Source of the DNA: Sipunculus nudus
Lineage: Eukaryota; Annelida; Sipuncula; Golfingiida; Sipunculidae
Assembly (NCBI GenBank): GCA_026874595.1
Contig: CM049321.1
Coordinates: 24,394,479 to 24,458,478 of the forward strand
Length of the DNA: 64,000 nucleotides
Reading direction: 5' to 3'
The position numbers and the translations under genes are program-made. Under the pieces are notes generated by a model, which made no database searches, was not told the DNA's origin, and worked only from the letters and a program-made list of their open reading frames with translations. Shown here piece after piece: positions 49,471 through 60,108 of this stretch (position 1 is its first letter; every line of letters starts with the position of its first letter).

Positions 49471-50682
49471 TTACCAGTTATGTCGTAAAGCTTTCCATGC
49501 CTTCAGCAGGTGACCGACATTAGAAATTTGACCAAACAGCAATTCTTTGGGATTTTTCTTGAGTTCGGATAAAACTTTAGCTTCATCTCTCTCCCAGAAA
49601 TTATTCAGCTTAACATGTTGGAAACCGGATAACTTTTCAGCTAATATACCAGTCATGAAAACATCATCAATCCACCAAATTGGCGTCGTGAGAGCCGCAT
49701 TGTATAAGGCTTTAACAGTAAAAGTGTTCGTGAGATACGCACCGCCCTGGCAATATGTCGGATACGTCTGCGATCTGAAAGTAGTCCGGTTCGTGCAGCT
49801 TTTTAAATCCGGTCGTTTACTACATCGAATTACATAAGCGTTGTTCCTCACTCCGCACGCGAAAAATAGACTTCTGGCCCATCTGTTCAGTTCTCCCTTC
49901 AGTCGTCTAACAAGAGCCAACATATTAACAAAAACATCACTGTCAACTTTTAGTACGTACCTAGCTTGAGGACAATTCTCGGTTATCCAACGAATAGTAG
50001 CAATGCCTTTGTATGACAGATTTTTGTAACTCTCGAAAAAATTGGCTTGGACTATGTCCCCGAAGCGTCTGCTTTCATCTAATATCGCCTGTTGCGTTTC
50101 TACCTCCCGTGGCACCCCCAACGGAAAGATGACTCGAACTGTCTTTCCGGTCAGTAACTTCCGGTTACCCCACGTGTTCCTGATGCCTAGTCTGCGCCTG
50201 AAATCGTTTGGCGCAGAATAAACGAATATAAGAACCAAAGGTTTCTGCCGGAAACACAAACCATGATTCGGGATAATGTAATCGAAACACAGAATCGGAT
50301 TAGCGCGGTAATTCCTGGTTGTGCCGTATCCTGGTCGAGGCACGCATTGAAAATCGGCAATTATTCGAGTTTCCTTCTCTTCTTCCATTGGCGGGAGTGG
50401 TCTAAACTTTGAAACCTTGGTGATATAGGTGTATGATTGGAAAACCAACATAAGCATGCACACCGCCATGATGGCATGGACCAGAAACCGGGTAGACATG
50501 AAAACCGAAAGAAACATGGAACAGTCGTTTCCTTGGCGTCCGTGCATCTTTTGAAACCGGCTGTTGAATTTCGAAGCCATATTATCTGCGTCTTCTTCTT
50601 GAACTGGTGATCCAATGGTAACCAATATACCAGATTTGTCCGTGGAAATCAGAGCATCTGTCTCGTCACCTTGACAACTCAT
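49471..50682 (-). CDS. family-31 beta-1,3-galactosyltransferase-like enzyme, single exon
   Basis: A 403-residue predicted type II Golgi enzyme. The cytoplasmic tail (1-64) is unusually long for this family; a signal anchor lies at about 65-87 (FLVHAIMAVCMLMLVF). The catalytic domain from about 148 has RRRLGIRNTWG (162-172, close to the RxxIRxTWG consensus), the metal-binding DSD (247-249) in KVDSDVF, YPTYCQGGAYL (307-317) and DDVFMTG (339-345), where many members have EDV. Potential N-glycosylation sites are NLS at 221 and NRT at 298. It would transfer galactose or N-acetylglucosamine/galactosamine in beta-1,3 linkage; which one cannot be told. A second Met at 35 could be an alternative start that gives a tail of usual length. 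Intact frame, no intron, unlike the paralogue at 14367-16028. Confidence 0.93.
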   Translation of the reverse strand: MSCQGDETDALISTDKSGILVTIGSPVQEEDADNMASKFNSRFQKMHGRQGNDCSMFLSVFMSTRFLVHAIMAVCMLMLVFQSYTYITKVSKFRPLPPMEEEKETRIIADFQCVPRPGYGTTRNYRANPILCFDYIIPNHGLCFRQKPLVLIFVYSAPNDFRRRLGIRNTWGNRKLLTGKTVRVIFPLGVPREVETQQAILDESRRFGDIVQANFFESYKNLSYKGIATIRWITENCPQARYVLKVDSDVFVNMLALVRRLKGELNRWARSLFFACGVRNNAYVIRCSKRPDLKSCTNRTTFRSQTYPTYCQGGAYLTNTFTVKALYNAALTTPIWWIDDVFMTGILAEKLSGFQHVKLNNFWERDEAKVLSELKKNPKELLFGQISNVGHLLKAWKALRHNW

Positions 50683-50689
50683 CTCGCTA

Positions 50690-52805
50690 GGCGTTCACGA
50701 TCCCATCGGCCAAACACTCAAATCACTGGGGCGAACCAACCCTACCCCATTTTAACAATGCTAATGTTTTCACGTATTTTAACTCCCACTTCAATGTACG
50801 CCGAATTTTCATTGAGCTACGAGAGTTGCTGCCGCCGCGATTCGGTTCACGCTTCGTAGAACTTATTGCGAAGGGAACTGTACACACGGGTCTCACGGTG
50901 ACATACTGCAGGCGGGTCCAGATTCACAAAGCGTGACGGTACACCCGAGAACTCAGCCATGCCCGACTCGCTGCACCTATGATAACAACCTTGGGCGAGA
51001 CTGTGCTTTTATATATCAATTATGCCGTTGATGATGAATGCCATAGATGTCATTTATGTAGTTAACAGCCATCTGCACGGCCCCAAATATATCCGAGGGA
51101 TGAGTTAACCCCACACGAACCATAACATTCTCCACACCCGTTAAGGTCACGCCTTCATATAAACTTGTATATACATAATACCGCCATGTGTACATGCCTG
51201 TACCTTTGTTACAAACATACATCATTTTGCGCAATTAACTGTTAGAACTGAACAGTTTACCTATTAACTCACGTATTCATACCGGTGTTGTATCAGGGCC
51301 ATACTGATAGATGACGTCACATATCTGTGACCTAGCACGATTTCGAAAAGATAGTCACGATATGCAGGGAAAGATATTCTACATCATGAATGAATCACGT
51401 TTATGAGTAAAGATAAAACCATTTCATTCTTCGTTCATTAAAAGAAGGAATAAACATATGGTTACAGAGGGTATTATATGTACTGCATACTTATTTGTGG
51501 CAGCAGGTTATCGATGGTTTTACACATGGTGCTGGGTAGGCAATGCAACATCCGACTCTCATTGGTCTGATCACATTCTTGGCTTTGTGCCAGCCACCCG
51601 GTAGTGATATCCATGCAGCAAACCCTGGTAAAGCAAGCAGGGTTAAAGCAAAAGAAGAATGCATCGTATAACTACTGCTAACGTATGTGTCAGCGAACGT
51701 GCATATTGTGTGTATTGTTGAAAATCGCATCTCACTCTGTTTGATAATCGAAACAGAAGTAAATATCATTCATAGGATCTGCGTGGTCTTTGGAATTTCC
51801 GAACAGAAGCCTTCGCCATTTATGATGGTGGTTAAAATATACTCTCACACACACACGTGGGTTTTAACGCAAATTTCCAAGCATGTACGCAAATACTCAT
51901 ACACGCGTAAATGAGGTTCAATCTTAAAACCGATTTGCAAGTATTTAAGTACTAGTATATATGCGTAAAAACAAAACAAGCGCTTAAAATCCTTTTATCC
52001 ATGTATCCCTGTGCGATTACATCTCTGTCAGACAGGAAAATGTTCATTGTAAATGTACTTGTAGGTACGGTACATAAGTTTTCCCAAGGAAGACGCTAGA
52101 CTGACGCAAAATTTGCTGGGACTACTTGATTTAATGCACACACTCTGCGCGAAATGTGCTCTTGTGGCGGAATTTACGCACACAAGCGCAAACGCTGACC
52201 ACCTCATGTTTTTTGCACAGATGCATAATAAGTCAGCGATATGAGATCACTCACAGTCGTATATACGCTAATGTGAGCACATAAAGGTAAAGAAGCTGAA
52301 AGAAGGTTTAAAGATACACGTTAAAATCTCTGAGCGGCTTCATTTTATTCCTCCCAAAACATGGTTTACTCCTTACCTTTTGACCAAACCTGTTATTTTT
52401 ACACTATTAGATTCAATGCCTTCTTAACTATTCTTTGCTTGAAACATCTGTATGCTGCAAAACACAGCTATTATTCTTATAAAGACCGGCAAATCCTGTG
52501 AGTCATATGTCTTTATGCAAATTTGAAAGTGAAAGTATGGCTGCGCGACTTCCTTGCAGGCGGTTACGTGAAATGGCATCACGTATCTGTGGACAACAGA
52601 AATTCGAAATGCAAACTGTTGTTTAGTATATTTGCTGTTTCATTCAGTTAATATATATTTATAGCGTGGCAATAAGTTTTATTATTGTGCCTATGTAATC
52701 CAGCAATGTCATAAGGCAAAAGGTTTGTCTTTAAACACGGTTGTCATTTGATGATATACTTGTTTCTTGGTATACTTTTTATAACGATTGTTCTGGTTAT
52801 TGCAG
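50690..52805. other. spacer between GT31 and dispanin exon
   Basis: The first 300 bases are less AT-rich and are the likely 5' UTR/promoter side of the minus-strand GT31 gene. Beyond that nothing is recognised. If the dispanin gene has a near first exon it should lie here, but I could not find one. Confidence 0.45.
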
Positions 52806-53402
52806 GGTCCAACAACTGGAAAATCGAAGGCAGCGCCACCTACATTTGGGGCACCAGGAGATAGCAAAAACAAACGGGAGGGGAACCAGTCCGAACTGTT
52901 GACGTCAGACATGAAACATTACTACTTCCTGACACCACCGGATATAGAACCTGTAGATCCTGCGCATGCGCAGGACCCCTCTGCCGCAGAACTAAAGCAA
53001 CCAGACAACAAATGGCAGAGATTTAAACAAGAAATATTCGGAACGCAAAATAACCGCAACAGTGATTATTATACAGAAATCCACGGGAGCCAAGTTACTT
53101 TGAGTTCCTCAGACTCACAAAATGTCCGCCTGGCTCCTTCAGAGGAAAAGTTATCTTTCATGCAGAAGTCTTACCTAGCACTGGCTGTTATAGCCACTAT
53201 ATTTTTTAACATTCCGCTTGGCTTGGTAGCCATAGCGTGCTCGATAAAAGCCTCCCGCGCTTACAGTGAAGGTGACACCGTCAGAGCCAAACGATATGCA
53301 AATGTTTCTCTGGTGCTGAGTCTACTTTGTATGGTAGTGACAGTGACGATTGTCATAGCCGTAGTTTCGTATGTATCGTTATATTCTGATGAAGGAAAGT
53401 AG
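52806..53402 (+). CDS. dispanin (CD225/IFITM-like) membrane protein, last exon
   Basis: Terminal exon encoding 198 residues after a TTCTGGTTATTGCAG acceptor, ending TAG. The amino two thirds are hydrophilic, Pro/Ser/Gln-rich, predicted cytosolic and without a signal peptide. The carboxy part is a CD225 domain: a first membrane segment SYLALAVIATIFF, then NIPLGLVAIACSIKAS, RAYSEGDTVRAKRYANVS (exon residues about 135-168) and a second membrane segment to about 190. The family consensus PLGxxAI, KAxxAxxxGD and A(R/K)xxxxxS is well kept. Dispanins include IFITM and PRRT2/SYNDIG1-like proteins, which act at membranes in fusion, trafficking or synapses; which group this joins is not clear. At least one upstream exon is missing because no start codon follows the acceptor before the conserved part except an internal Met at exon residue 36. 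Confidence 0.88.
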   Translation, partial: GPTTGKSKAAPPTFGAPGDSKNKREGNQSELLTSDMKHYYFLTPPDIEPVDPAHAQDPSAAELKQPDNKWQRFKQEIFGTQNNRNSDYYTEIHGSQVTLSSSDSQNVRLAPSEEKLSFMQKSYLALAVIATIFFNIPLGLVAIACSIKASRAYSEGDTVRAKRYANVSLVLSLLCMVVTVTIVIAVVSYVSLYSDEGK

Positions 53403-54470
53403 CATTTTGTGACGCAAGAACGCGTGTGTCTGTTTTCATTAATGCATTATTAAGTCAGACATGCTTGTATCTTTGAGAAAAAAAGGTAAAACTGAATACA
53501 AAATTTATATGTATATATAAGATATAAGCTCACAAAATAGTGCACCAAAGCACACAGACAAAACGGTAAAATTGTGGAGTAATATTTGGAAGCAGGAGTC
53601 AAGGTCATCTATTCTATGAATCGTTGAGTGTGATTGTGTTGGTGATAACATTGACCGATAGATGGCAGCACTATGCAAAAGAGCCTATGCCAACAACGCG
53701 ATGCTGTGGATCGAACTCGGGGCCTTATTTACAATTTGTGCACTTAGTTTTAGATATTTCTCATGACGAATAAACATACGAATTGTCTCTTAGGACAAAA
53801 GCTGTTAAGGATATTGTATTGGATATTGGATGATGCACCGAGTGTTATACTGGGGGTCTCAAGCATGCGCTATGCCGATTCATGAAATTTTTGCCATACA
53901 AATGAAAAATACTTAAGGTCACGAAGATTATATATCGGACCTTAAATGTGCTTGTTCCTGAGTGTATAATAATCTGGACACATCTCAGTAATTTTGAGAA
54001 GATTATGGTGTTTCGAAACATGTTGGGCAATCCTAAACTAATTGCAGTTTTCTCCATGATGACGCTTAATTTAAAAACAATCTTTAAAACGCAATCTGAT
54101 ATAAACCTCACGGTGCCGCAACTCATTTTGGGGGTCGAACTACCTCTGTGACTTAAGATTTACGCCATGTGTGTTGCCCTCACTGGGTGTTGCCTGAAAA
54201 AAAGGCACGAAAACCTCACCACTAGATAAAATTTCATAATTAAAAAAAAAAAATGTATGAAATTTCTCCCTCCTGTGATCATCTGTCGTCGTGTGAATGG
54301 CCACCATGTATCATGACACGGTATAACTCCGAAACAGTGGTGCCCCCTATAGGATATTAAGAAAATATAAGAACCATATGGAGTTATGTAATTTAATCAG
54401 GACTGTCACCAAAATACCTTTTGGTGTAGCTGTGTTGGAACAGACCGGATAGAACTGTGGATAATATAGA
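53403..54470. other. 3' UTR and spacer
   Basis: An AATAAA at 53769-53774 is the first plausible plus-strand polyadenylation signal after the dispanin stop codon, about 370 bp downstream. Nothing else recognised. Confidence 0.5.
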
Positions 54471-54479
54471 ATAGATTTT

Positions 54480-55110
54480 TAATACGAGGGTTTAATTTGC
54501 AAGAATCGCGAAACGGAAATTATCGCGAAAATTAAACCTACAATAATAATTTATACCATCTAAGAAGGCAAATGATGGATATTATAGGTAACAATATGTC
54601 TCGTACGTTTCCTGTAAATCAAAGATTTATTAAAAAATAATACCAGATCTTTCAAATTAACAGTCATTGATAAACAATAATTTCGATTTATAAAATAATC
54701 GAAAAATAAACTTAGTTTACCAAGTGGACCAGCTACTTGGGTCCCTGTCCAATGGTTATGATTTTGCGCACATATTTTTTTTTAAATAAGATATACTCCG
54801 GGTACGTTATTTCATGATAAGAGCATGAAAACGGTACTCTCGCGAATTTAAGCCTCGCGAACATGAAGCTGACCACAGTATATTAAATATATATAAAAAT
54901 ATGAATTTTTGTTTTTAACGCAAATTTGGTAAATTAATTACAAATCTTTAGCCAGTATTAATATGCGTGTTGTATGTATCCAGTGCTGAGTATATTAGTT
55001 ACGCGCTTCCTGTGGTTAGTTTCATATTCGCGAGGTTAGATTTCCCGATTTCCAATTTATCGATGTATCGCGAGGGTTCGATTTTCGCGATCTCAGCATA
55101 CAGTAACTTG
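54480..55110. repeat. TCGCGAA-type short interspersed repeats
   Basis: Three clusters of TCGCGA-containing motifs: GAATCGCGAAACGG and TTATCGCGAAAATTAAACC (54504-54540), CTCTCGCGAATTTAAGCCTCGCGAAC (54838-54863), and ATCGCGAGGGTTCGATTTTCGCGATC (55067-55092). Similar palindromic CGCGAAAATTAA units are common as short mobile fragments in mollusc genomes (recalled, not checked). Confidence 0.5.
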
Positions 55111-57070
55111 CACATATCCTTTATTGTATGAACTGTTTCATATGCTGGAAATGAATTCTCTACTATTGGAGAAGGCCAAGGGAACATTGAAGAAGTTGGC
55201 ATAACGAAGATATAAGTAATTCGTTCTTTTGATCTCTCATTGGAAATTACATTAAAAGAAACTAGCAATGGGCAGCGAGCAGTTTTTGTCTCATGTACCT
55301 ATACCTGAGGCAAGATATATTCTGTTTACCGGAATGCATTAGCATAAATTATGTTTCCTCTGGAATACCTGAGCAAAGTAATAGTTTTGTATTATGCGCT
55401 GTGAGAAGAGAGATTGCATGGTAGCTCTTGTGTTTGGTGAATGTAAACTTCAATAAACGCAGGATTTAAACATAGGCGTTGATGTGTCCCTGTACAATTG
55501 TAAAGTTTCGGCAAGTATCCTTCGCGCTAAGATACCGTGATTCGGAAAATATGCATACTCGCCATAAATGCACGATAAACTTAAGAAATCCTCCTGCCCT
55601 GATGAATGCATATGCGATTAAAGAAATGAATAGAGCAATATACAACAGAATCGGGGCACTTTTTTTAAAGCTTATATCTCTGTATATCCAAGGAGGTCAG
55701 TGAACATCACGTCTTTAGAAATAAAAGTTAAACAGAACTTTTCCCGAGCATGCGCACTTGACGTCTGCTTTTTTAGGATCTTGGTGACCTAGCGGGTTTA
55801 GTTAACAGAAACAAGATATATGTAAAGGAACCTCGTCTTTAAAGAGAAGACAAATTTCCTTACTTTTATAATCAAGAAAAGAATACATGGTCTTTCTTTT
55901 TCGAAAACCCGAACACAGTTTCATTCGTTGCCAACAGCTCTCGCTAGTGAGATGGAAAAGATCTATAACATATTTTTTTATTTATTTTTTTTTTAATTCA
56001 ATTTTAAAATCTTATATCCCATCCCAGAGAAATGCATGCTCGTGAAATTACCCAGGAAATAAGAGTTTCGCCCTGATAACATGTTTTGCAGCATTGTCCA
56101 AGATCAGGTTATTGCAACAACATCACAAAATGTCGATCCAACTTTTTCATGGGTCTCCTTAGGTATCTGTATGATACAACTATAATAAAAATACGATCTT
56201 CAGTTGATCTTTATATTCATATACTTATGGTTGTGCTTTTATAAAGAAAAACAAACTGAACGTGTAAATCAATCAATCATATTGGCTCTCTGTACAATAT
56301 TTCCGTAAAACATTAGTATGCAGCTGTTATACATTATCATATAATAATATATCGATCTATTAGCCTAGACAGGTTGAGCGACCAGGGGTCGGATATCCTG
56401 CAGAGGCCGTCGACTTGAAACTTCATTCACAAAATACTAGTACCCACCAGTGGTAACTAGCAATGCAGGACACACCAGCGTAGTAACATTTCCTCATCCA
56501 TATATCCGCCATCAGTAAAAAGCATGAAGCTTTCGGCTATTTTGAACATCTTTTTCAATAAAATCTGCAATAAAACCTTTCCCAAGAGAGGTTCTTACTT
56601 ACACAAGCTGGGAAAAAAACAGGATAAAAGGGTGGTTGTGTATCTCCTTTCCAAATAACCCTGGACTGAATGCGTGGATGTAAAAATGACCCGTGCCATG
56701 TCATGGACAAGCATTGAAACACGATGTCCCTGATTGGCCACATATTAAAAGATCATTCTCGATTTGTAGTTAGAATTAAACATACCCATCAGAAGCTGTC
56801 TTATTTTATTTAACTCCTCTAGAAAACCATGTATCTGACATATTTGTCATGACTTTGAAACTTGTATGCTAAAAACGTAACCGGGTGTAAGACAGGATTA
56901 TCGGCATTTACCATAAACTTTGCCATTCTGAACGGCTATTTCGTCATTTTCAAACTGGGTTAGTATGTGCTTTGGGTAAACAACAACAACAAGTCGTGTA
57001 GGAAAAAGCAGACATTCCAGACCTGGCATTACGTGGCCGGTTTACAACTTTCACACAATTAGGCCAGGTA
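55111..57070. other. spacer
   Basis: No gene or repeat recognised. Confidence 0.5.
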
Positions 57071-57080
57071 GATATGATGT

Positions 57081-57157
57081 CCCCATGGACCTTTCACGTG
57101 TCGTGAGTGCAAAACACTAGGTTATATTCGTGTCACGAGTGCAACGCACTCATGGGG
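57081..57157. repeat. short foldback sequence
   Basis: CCCCATG at 57081 pairs with CATGGGG at 57151. Inside, CACGTGTCGTGAGTGC and GTGTCACGAGTGC are related copies, and GAGTGCAACGCACTC is itself a hairpin. It could be a very small foldback element. Confidence 0.6.
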
Positions 57158-57259
57158 AGCTCTTTAAAATAAAACATAATTGACTGATTCTGTTAAAATT
57201 CATTGAGACTTTTCTAAATAAAAAAAATCTAACTAGAATTCTGATAAGGAATTCTAAGG

Positions 57260-57560
57260 AATGCAAGCCTACGCCAGGTGGGGATCCCTATTATGGTATG
57301 CTCCCCTACCCGTGTTTGCATTCATTTATTGGGCCCATATCCCAAGGTTCATTAGTGCATACGTGACTCTATAGATGTTTGAATTCCTTGATGGCGATCC
57401 TGAATCCGGATCCTGTTCCGGATCTAAACAAAAATCCAAAAAATCCAAAAAATTCTTCATTGCCCTATTTCCGAAATGCCCTGAACATTTTATGAGATCC
57501 CGTTAAAGCCTGCGTGAAGTATGTTGTGAACAGACATACACACGCGAACGGACACAACAC
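57260..57560 (-). repeat. interspersed repeat family R2, inverted copy 3
   Basis: The minus strand shows GGATCTCATAAAATGTTCAG, GGCATTTCGGAAATAGGGC and GGATCCGGATTCAGG, corresponding to the GGAATCTCAT...TTTTC, CATTTTGGGAAC and GGATTCAGG landmarks of 47940-48270. Confidence 0.55.
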
Positions 57561-58140
57561 ACGATCGGGAATGAATGCATATACTCTCCTATGTTGTCAT
57601 ATCACAATGTGCATTTTTTTTATTCCTGCACTGTACTATAATTATTATTTAATTACTATTATGAGCGTGAACGGTGGAATCTAGCGGTTTTGCTGGAACC
57701 ACTAATGATCAGTCATTCATCATGCGCACGGTAATTGGTCAGTAATGTCAGGAAAATGTACGAATATCGTGATAGCTATTACATAAGTAAAACGATGTAC
57801 ATGTCTAATAAATTGTATTTTATACAACATTATAGAAATAACCTGGTTGGAATAGAAAATTTACACGAGGCCCGCATATGGAATTCGAGATGATAACTGT
57901 TTAAGGTATTTTATGATATTAATATCAAACTTATGCACACATTTATATTTTTTAAAAGCACGAAGTTTTTTTACCTAAGTTACCCTAGAGGTTTACATAA
58001 TTAAATCATTATTATGATTAATTATTTACTCCTGTATTAAACTTGTAAAACATTTAAAGATGAGAGATGCATTGTAATCGTTATGCAATTGCATTTAATT
58101 TTGATACCATATTGGCTTATTATTGAATCCTGTTAATTTA
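57561..58140. other. AT-rich spacer
   Basis: No gene or repeat recognised. Confidence 0.5.
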
Positions 58141-58146
<6 letters not shown>

Positions 58147-58189
<43 letters not shown>

Positions 58190-58241
58190 AATACACGCAC
58201 AGACAAAGAAAGAGAAGTTGGAAGTTTTATACACACACACA

Positions 58242-58305
<64 letters not shown>
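58147..58305. repeat. two (AT)n tracts around a CA-rich spacer
   Basis: Pure AT runs at 58147-58187 and 58243-58305 with ACACACACATATATG between. Confidence 0.97.
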
Positions 58306-58306
<1 letters not shown>

Positions 58307-58379
58307 AATATTGTTAGAGGTTACAAAGAAAGCATATATATATATATATTTATATATAATATATAAGCTTGCTTTATTG

Positions 58380-58515
58380 AAGGAGCAGTTGGAATGTTGG
58401 GTTTATGTGTCCTTTATATGGGTTCGAATCCCAGTCAACCCAATGTTTTTACCCTTTAAAAATTACCCCACATTTAAGGTTAATCCACATTATAATTTTG
58501 GGCTCGTCCTTTGAC
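58380..58515 (+). mobile_element. tRNA-derived SINE, probable diverged relative of family S1
   Basis: A-box-like GGAGCAGTTGGAA and a perfect B box GGTTCGAATCC at 58421. Downstream TTTTGGGCTCGTCC (58496-58509) matches AATTGGGGCTCGTCC after the S1 copy at 61388. The middle is diverged. Confidence 0.55.
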
Positions 58516-58614
58516 CCCGCGGGAAGAATTTGTTTTTAGTAAAATTTCCGCCGCGCAATAACCGGGGCGACCAAACTCTGTTTTCACCTTACAAAAAAAA
58601 AACGACGCCTCTGA

Positions 58615-58652
58615 GAAAGAGAGAGAGAGAGAGACAGAGAGAGAGAGAGAGA
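58615..58652. repeat. (GA)n microsatellite
   Basis: GA run with one ACAG interruption. Confidence 0.97.
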
Positions 58653-58659
58653 ATGCTTT

Positions 58660-60108
58660 TATCATAACATTATTTACCCTATAAATATCCGGGTTCACTA
58701 GAACAACAGTACGACGTACATTAGAGCATTATACATTTAGATAACAAACGTGATATGTGTCACCGTGGACGTGTTCACGACAGTGAGTCGTTTGGCGGTC
58801 TGTGTTACATGATTTTATCAACGTGTGCCGCTAACTGTAAATCTCCAGGAGTCAACCAGATCATGTGAGAGCGAGCGATACAACTACTTAAACCATTTAT
58901 CTGTTATTCAGGTACCAACGCAAAGCATTTATAAGGCTGAAGCAACAATTGGACCGATGAAACTTCTAGATGTGTAGAACATACAATATTTGCACCTGGA
59001 TACTTTACTGAGTTTTCTCACCGATGCTTTTCTAGGAGAAAAATAGCTGACATTTGAACATAAGTCATGAATAAGGAACTTCCTGCTTGGTTATGCAATA
59101 CGGGTTGCCAAGTATTGCTTCACGGTTTAAACTATAAATTTACACACAGGATTTAATTAAAAGTTCCTCTTCCCGCGTGCTCTGCGACAGAGATTACCAA
59201 TTCTGCAGTCACAACTCGGACATGATTTGATAACAAAGAGGAGGTACCGGTTAGGATTTAAAGAGTCTGGACAATTAAGGTGTTTTATATACCTGGACGA
59301 TTCAGGTTCACAGTATCAGTGGCTTTATATATATACTCTACTGAATGTAAGTCCAAGGAGTACGTATTTTGAGATTCTTCATTTAAGGAACAAAAGCCAG
59401 TATCAAAACACATCCATTCTTAATGGACGTCCTCCAGAATTACCTAATAGTTTAACGTTTGTCGGTATTCATCAAACGCATATTTAATGTGAGTGTGTTC
59501 CGTTATGAAGGCTGACCAACTAAAATTAAGTGCAAAGGGTAAAATCAAAAGTGACATCAGTTATGGAGAACTGTTTATAAATCAAATGATCGACGGCTGA
59601 ATTAGACCATGTACAACTCAACAAATGGGTCTTCCACACAAAAAAACAAAAGAGTGTCTAAAGGTAGATCACAGGGATAAGGACACTTTGAAATGAAAGC
59701 TAGATTCGGCGTCCTAAATGAATAAATGATTGTGACGCAAGCGATCGTGGAATTACAGTTACAATAGGTCATTTTTCTGAGAAATTACAATTAGATTTTT
59801 TTAGGACCAAGAAGCCCGCTGTGCCTTTTCGAGAACAGCAGCTCAACGTGAACTTTATCAAAAGCTAAGGACAAAGGAATGCAACCATAGAGAGCAACAT
59901 ATGAATATGAATCAGCAGAGGCCCGGTTATTTTTAGTTGTTTGCGACATACGATGCTTTTATATCTAACTATTTTATGACAGAGGCATTCCCGCAGTCAG
60001 ACCAGAAGAACAATGCTTCTTTGAGTATACGGTCAAATTCAATGATATTATTGAAGGATTAAAGTTGTGTTTTATCTCATTCAGTGAAAGTAGAATTTTG
60101 AAAACTAT
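58660..60108. other. spacer upstream of the GPCR
   Basis: No gene recognised. The 86-codon plus-strand frame at 59227-59487 has no known motif. No TATA box or clear 5' exon for the GPCR was identified. Confidence 0.45.

Noticed and set aside
51016-51234. Minus-strand frame ending in SDIFGAVQMAVNYINDIYG
   Set aside because: The end slightly recalls ligand-binding domains of ionotropic receptors, but it is too short, has no flanking exons and stops at once. Treated as chance.
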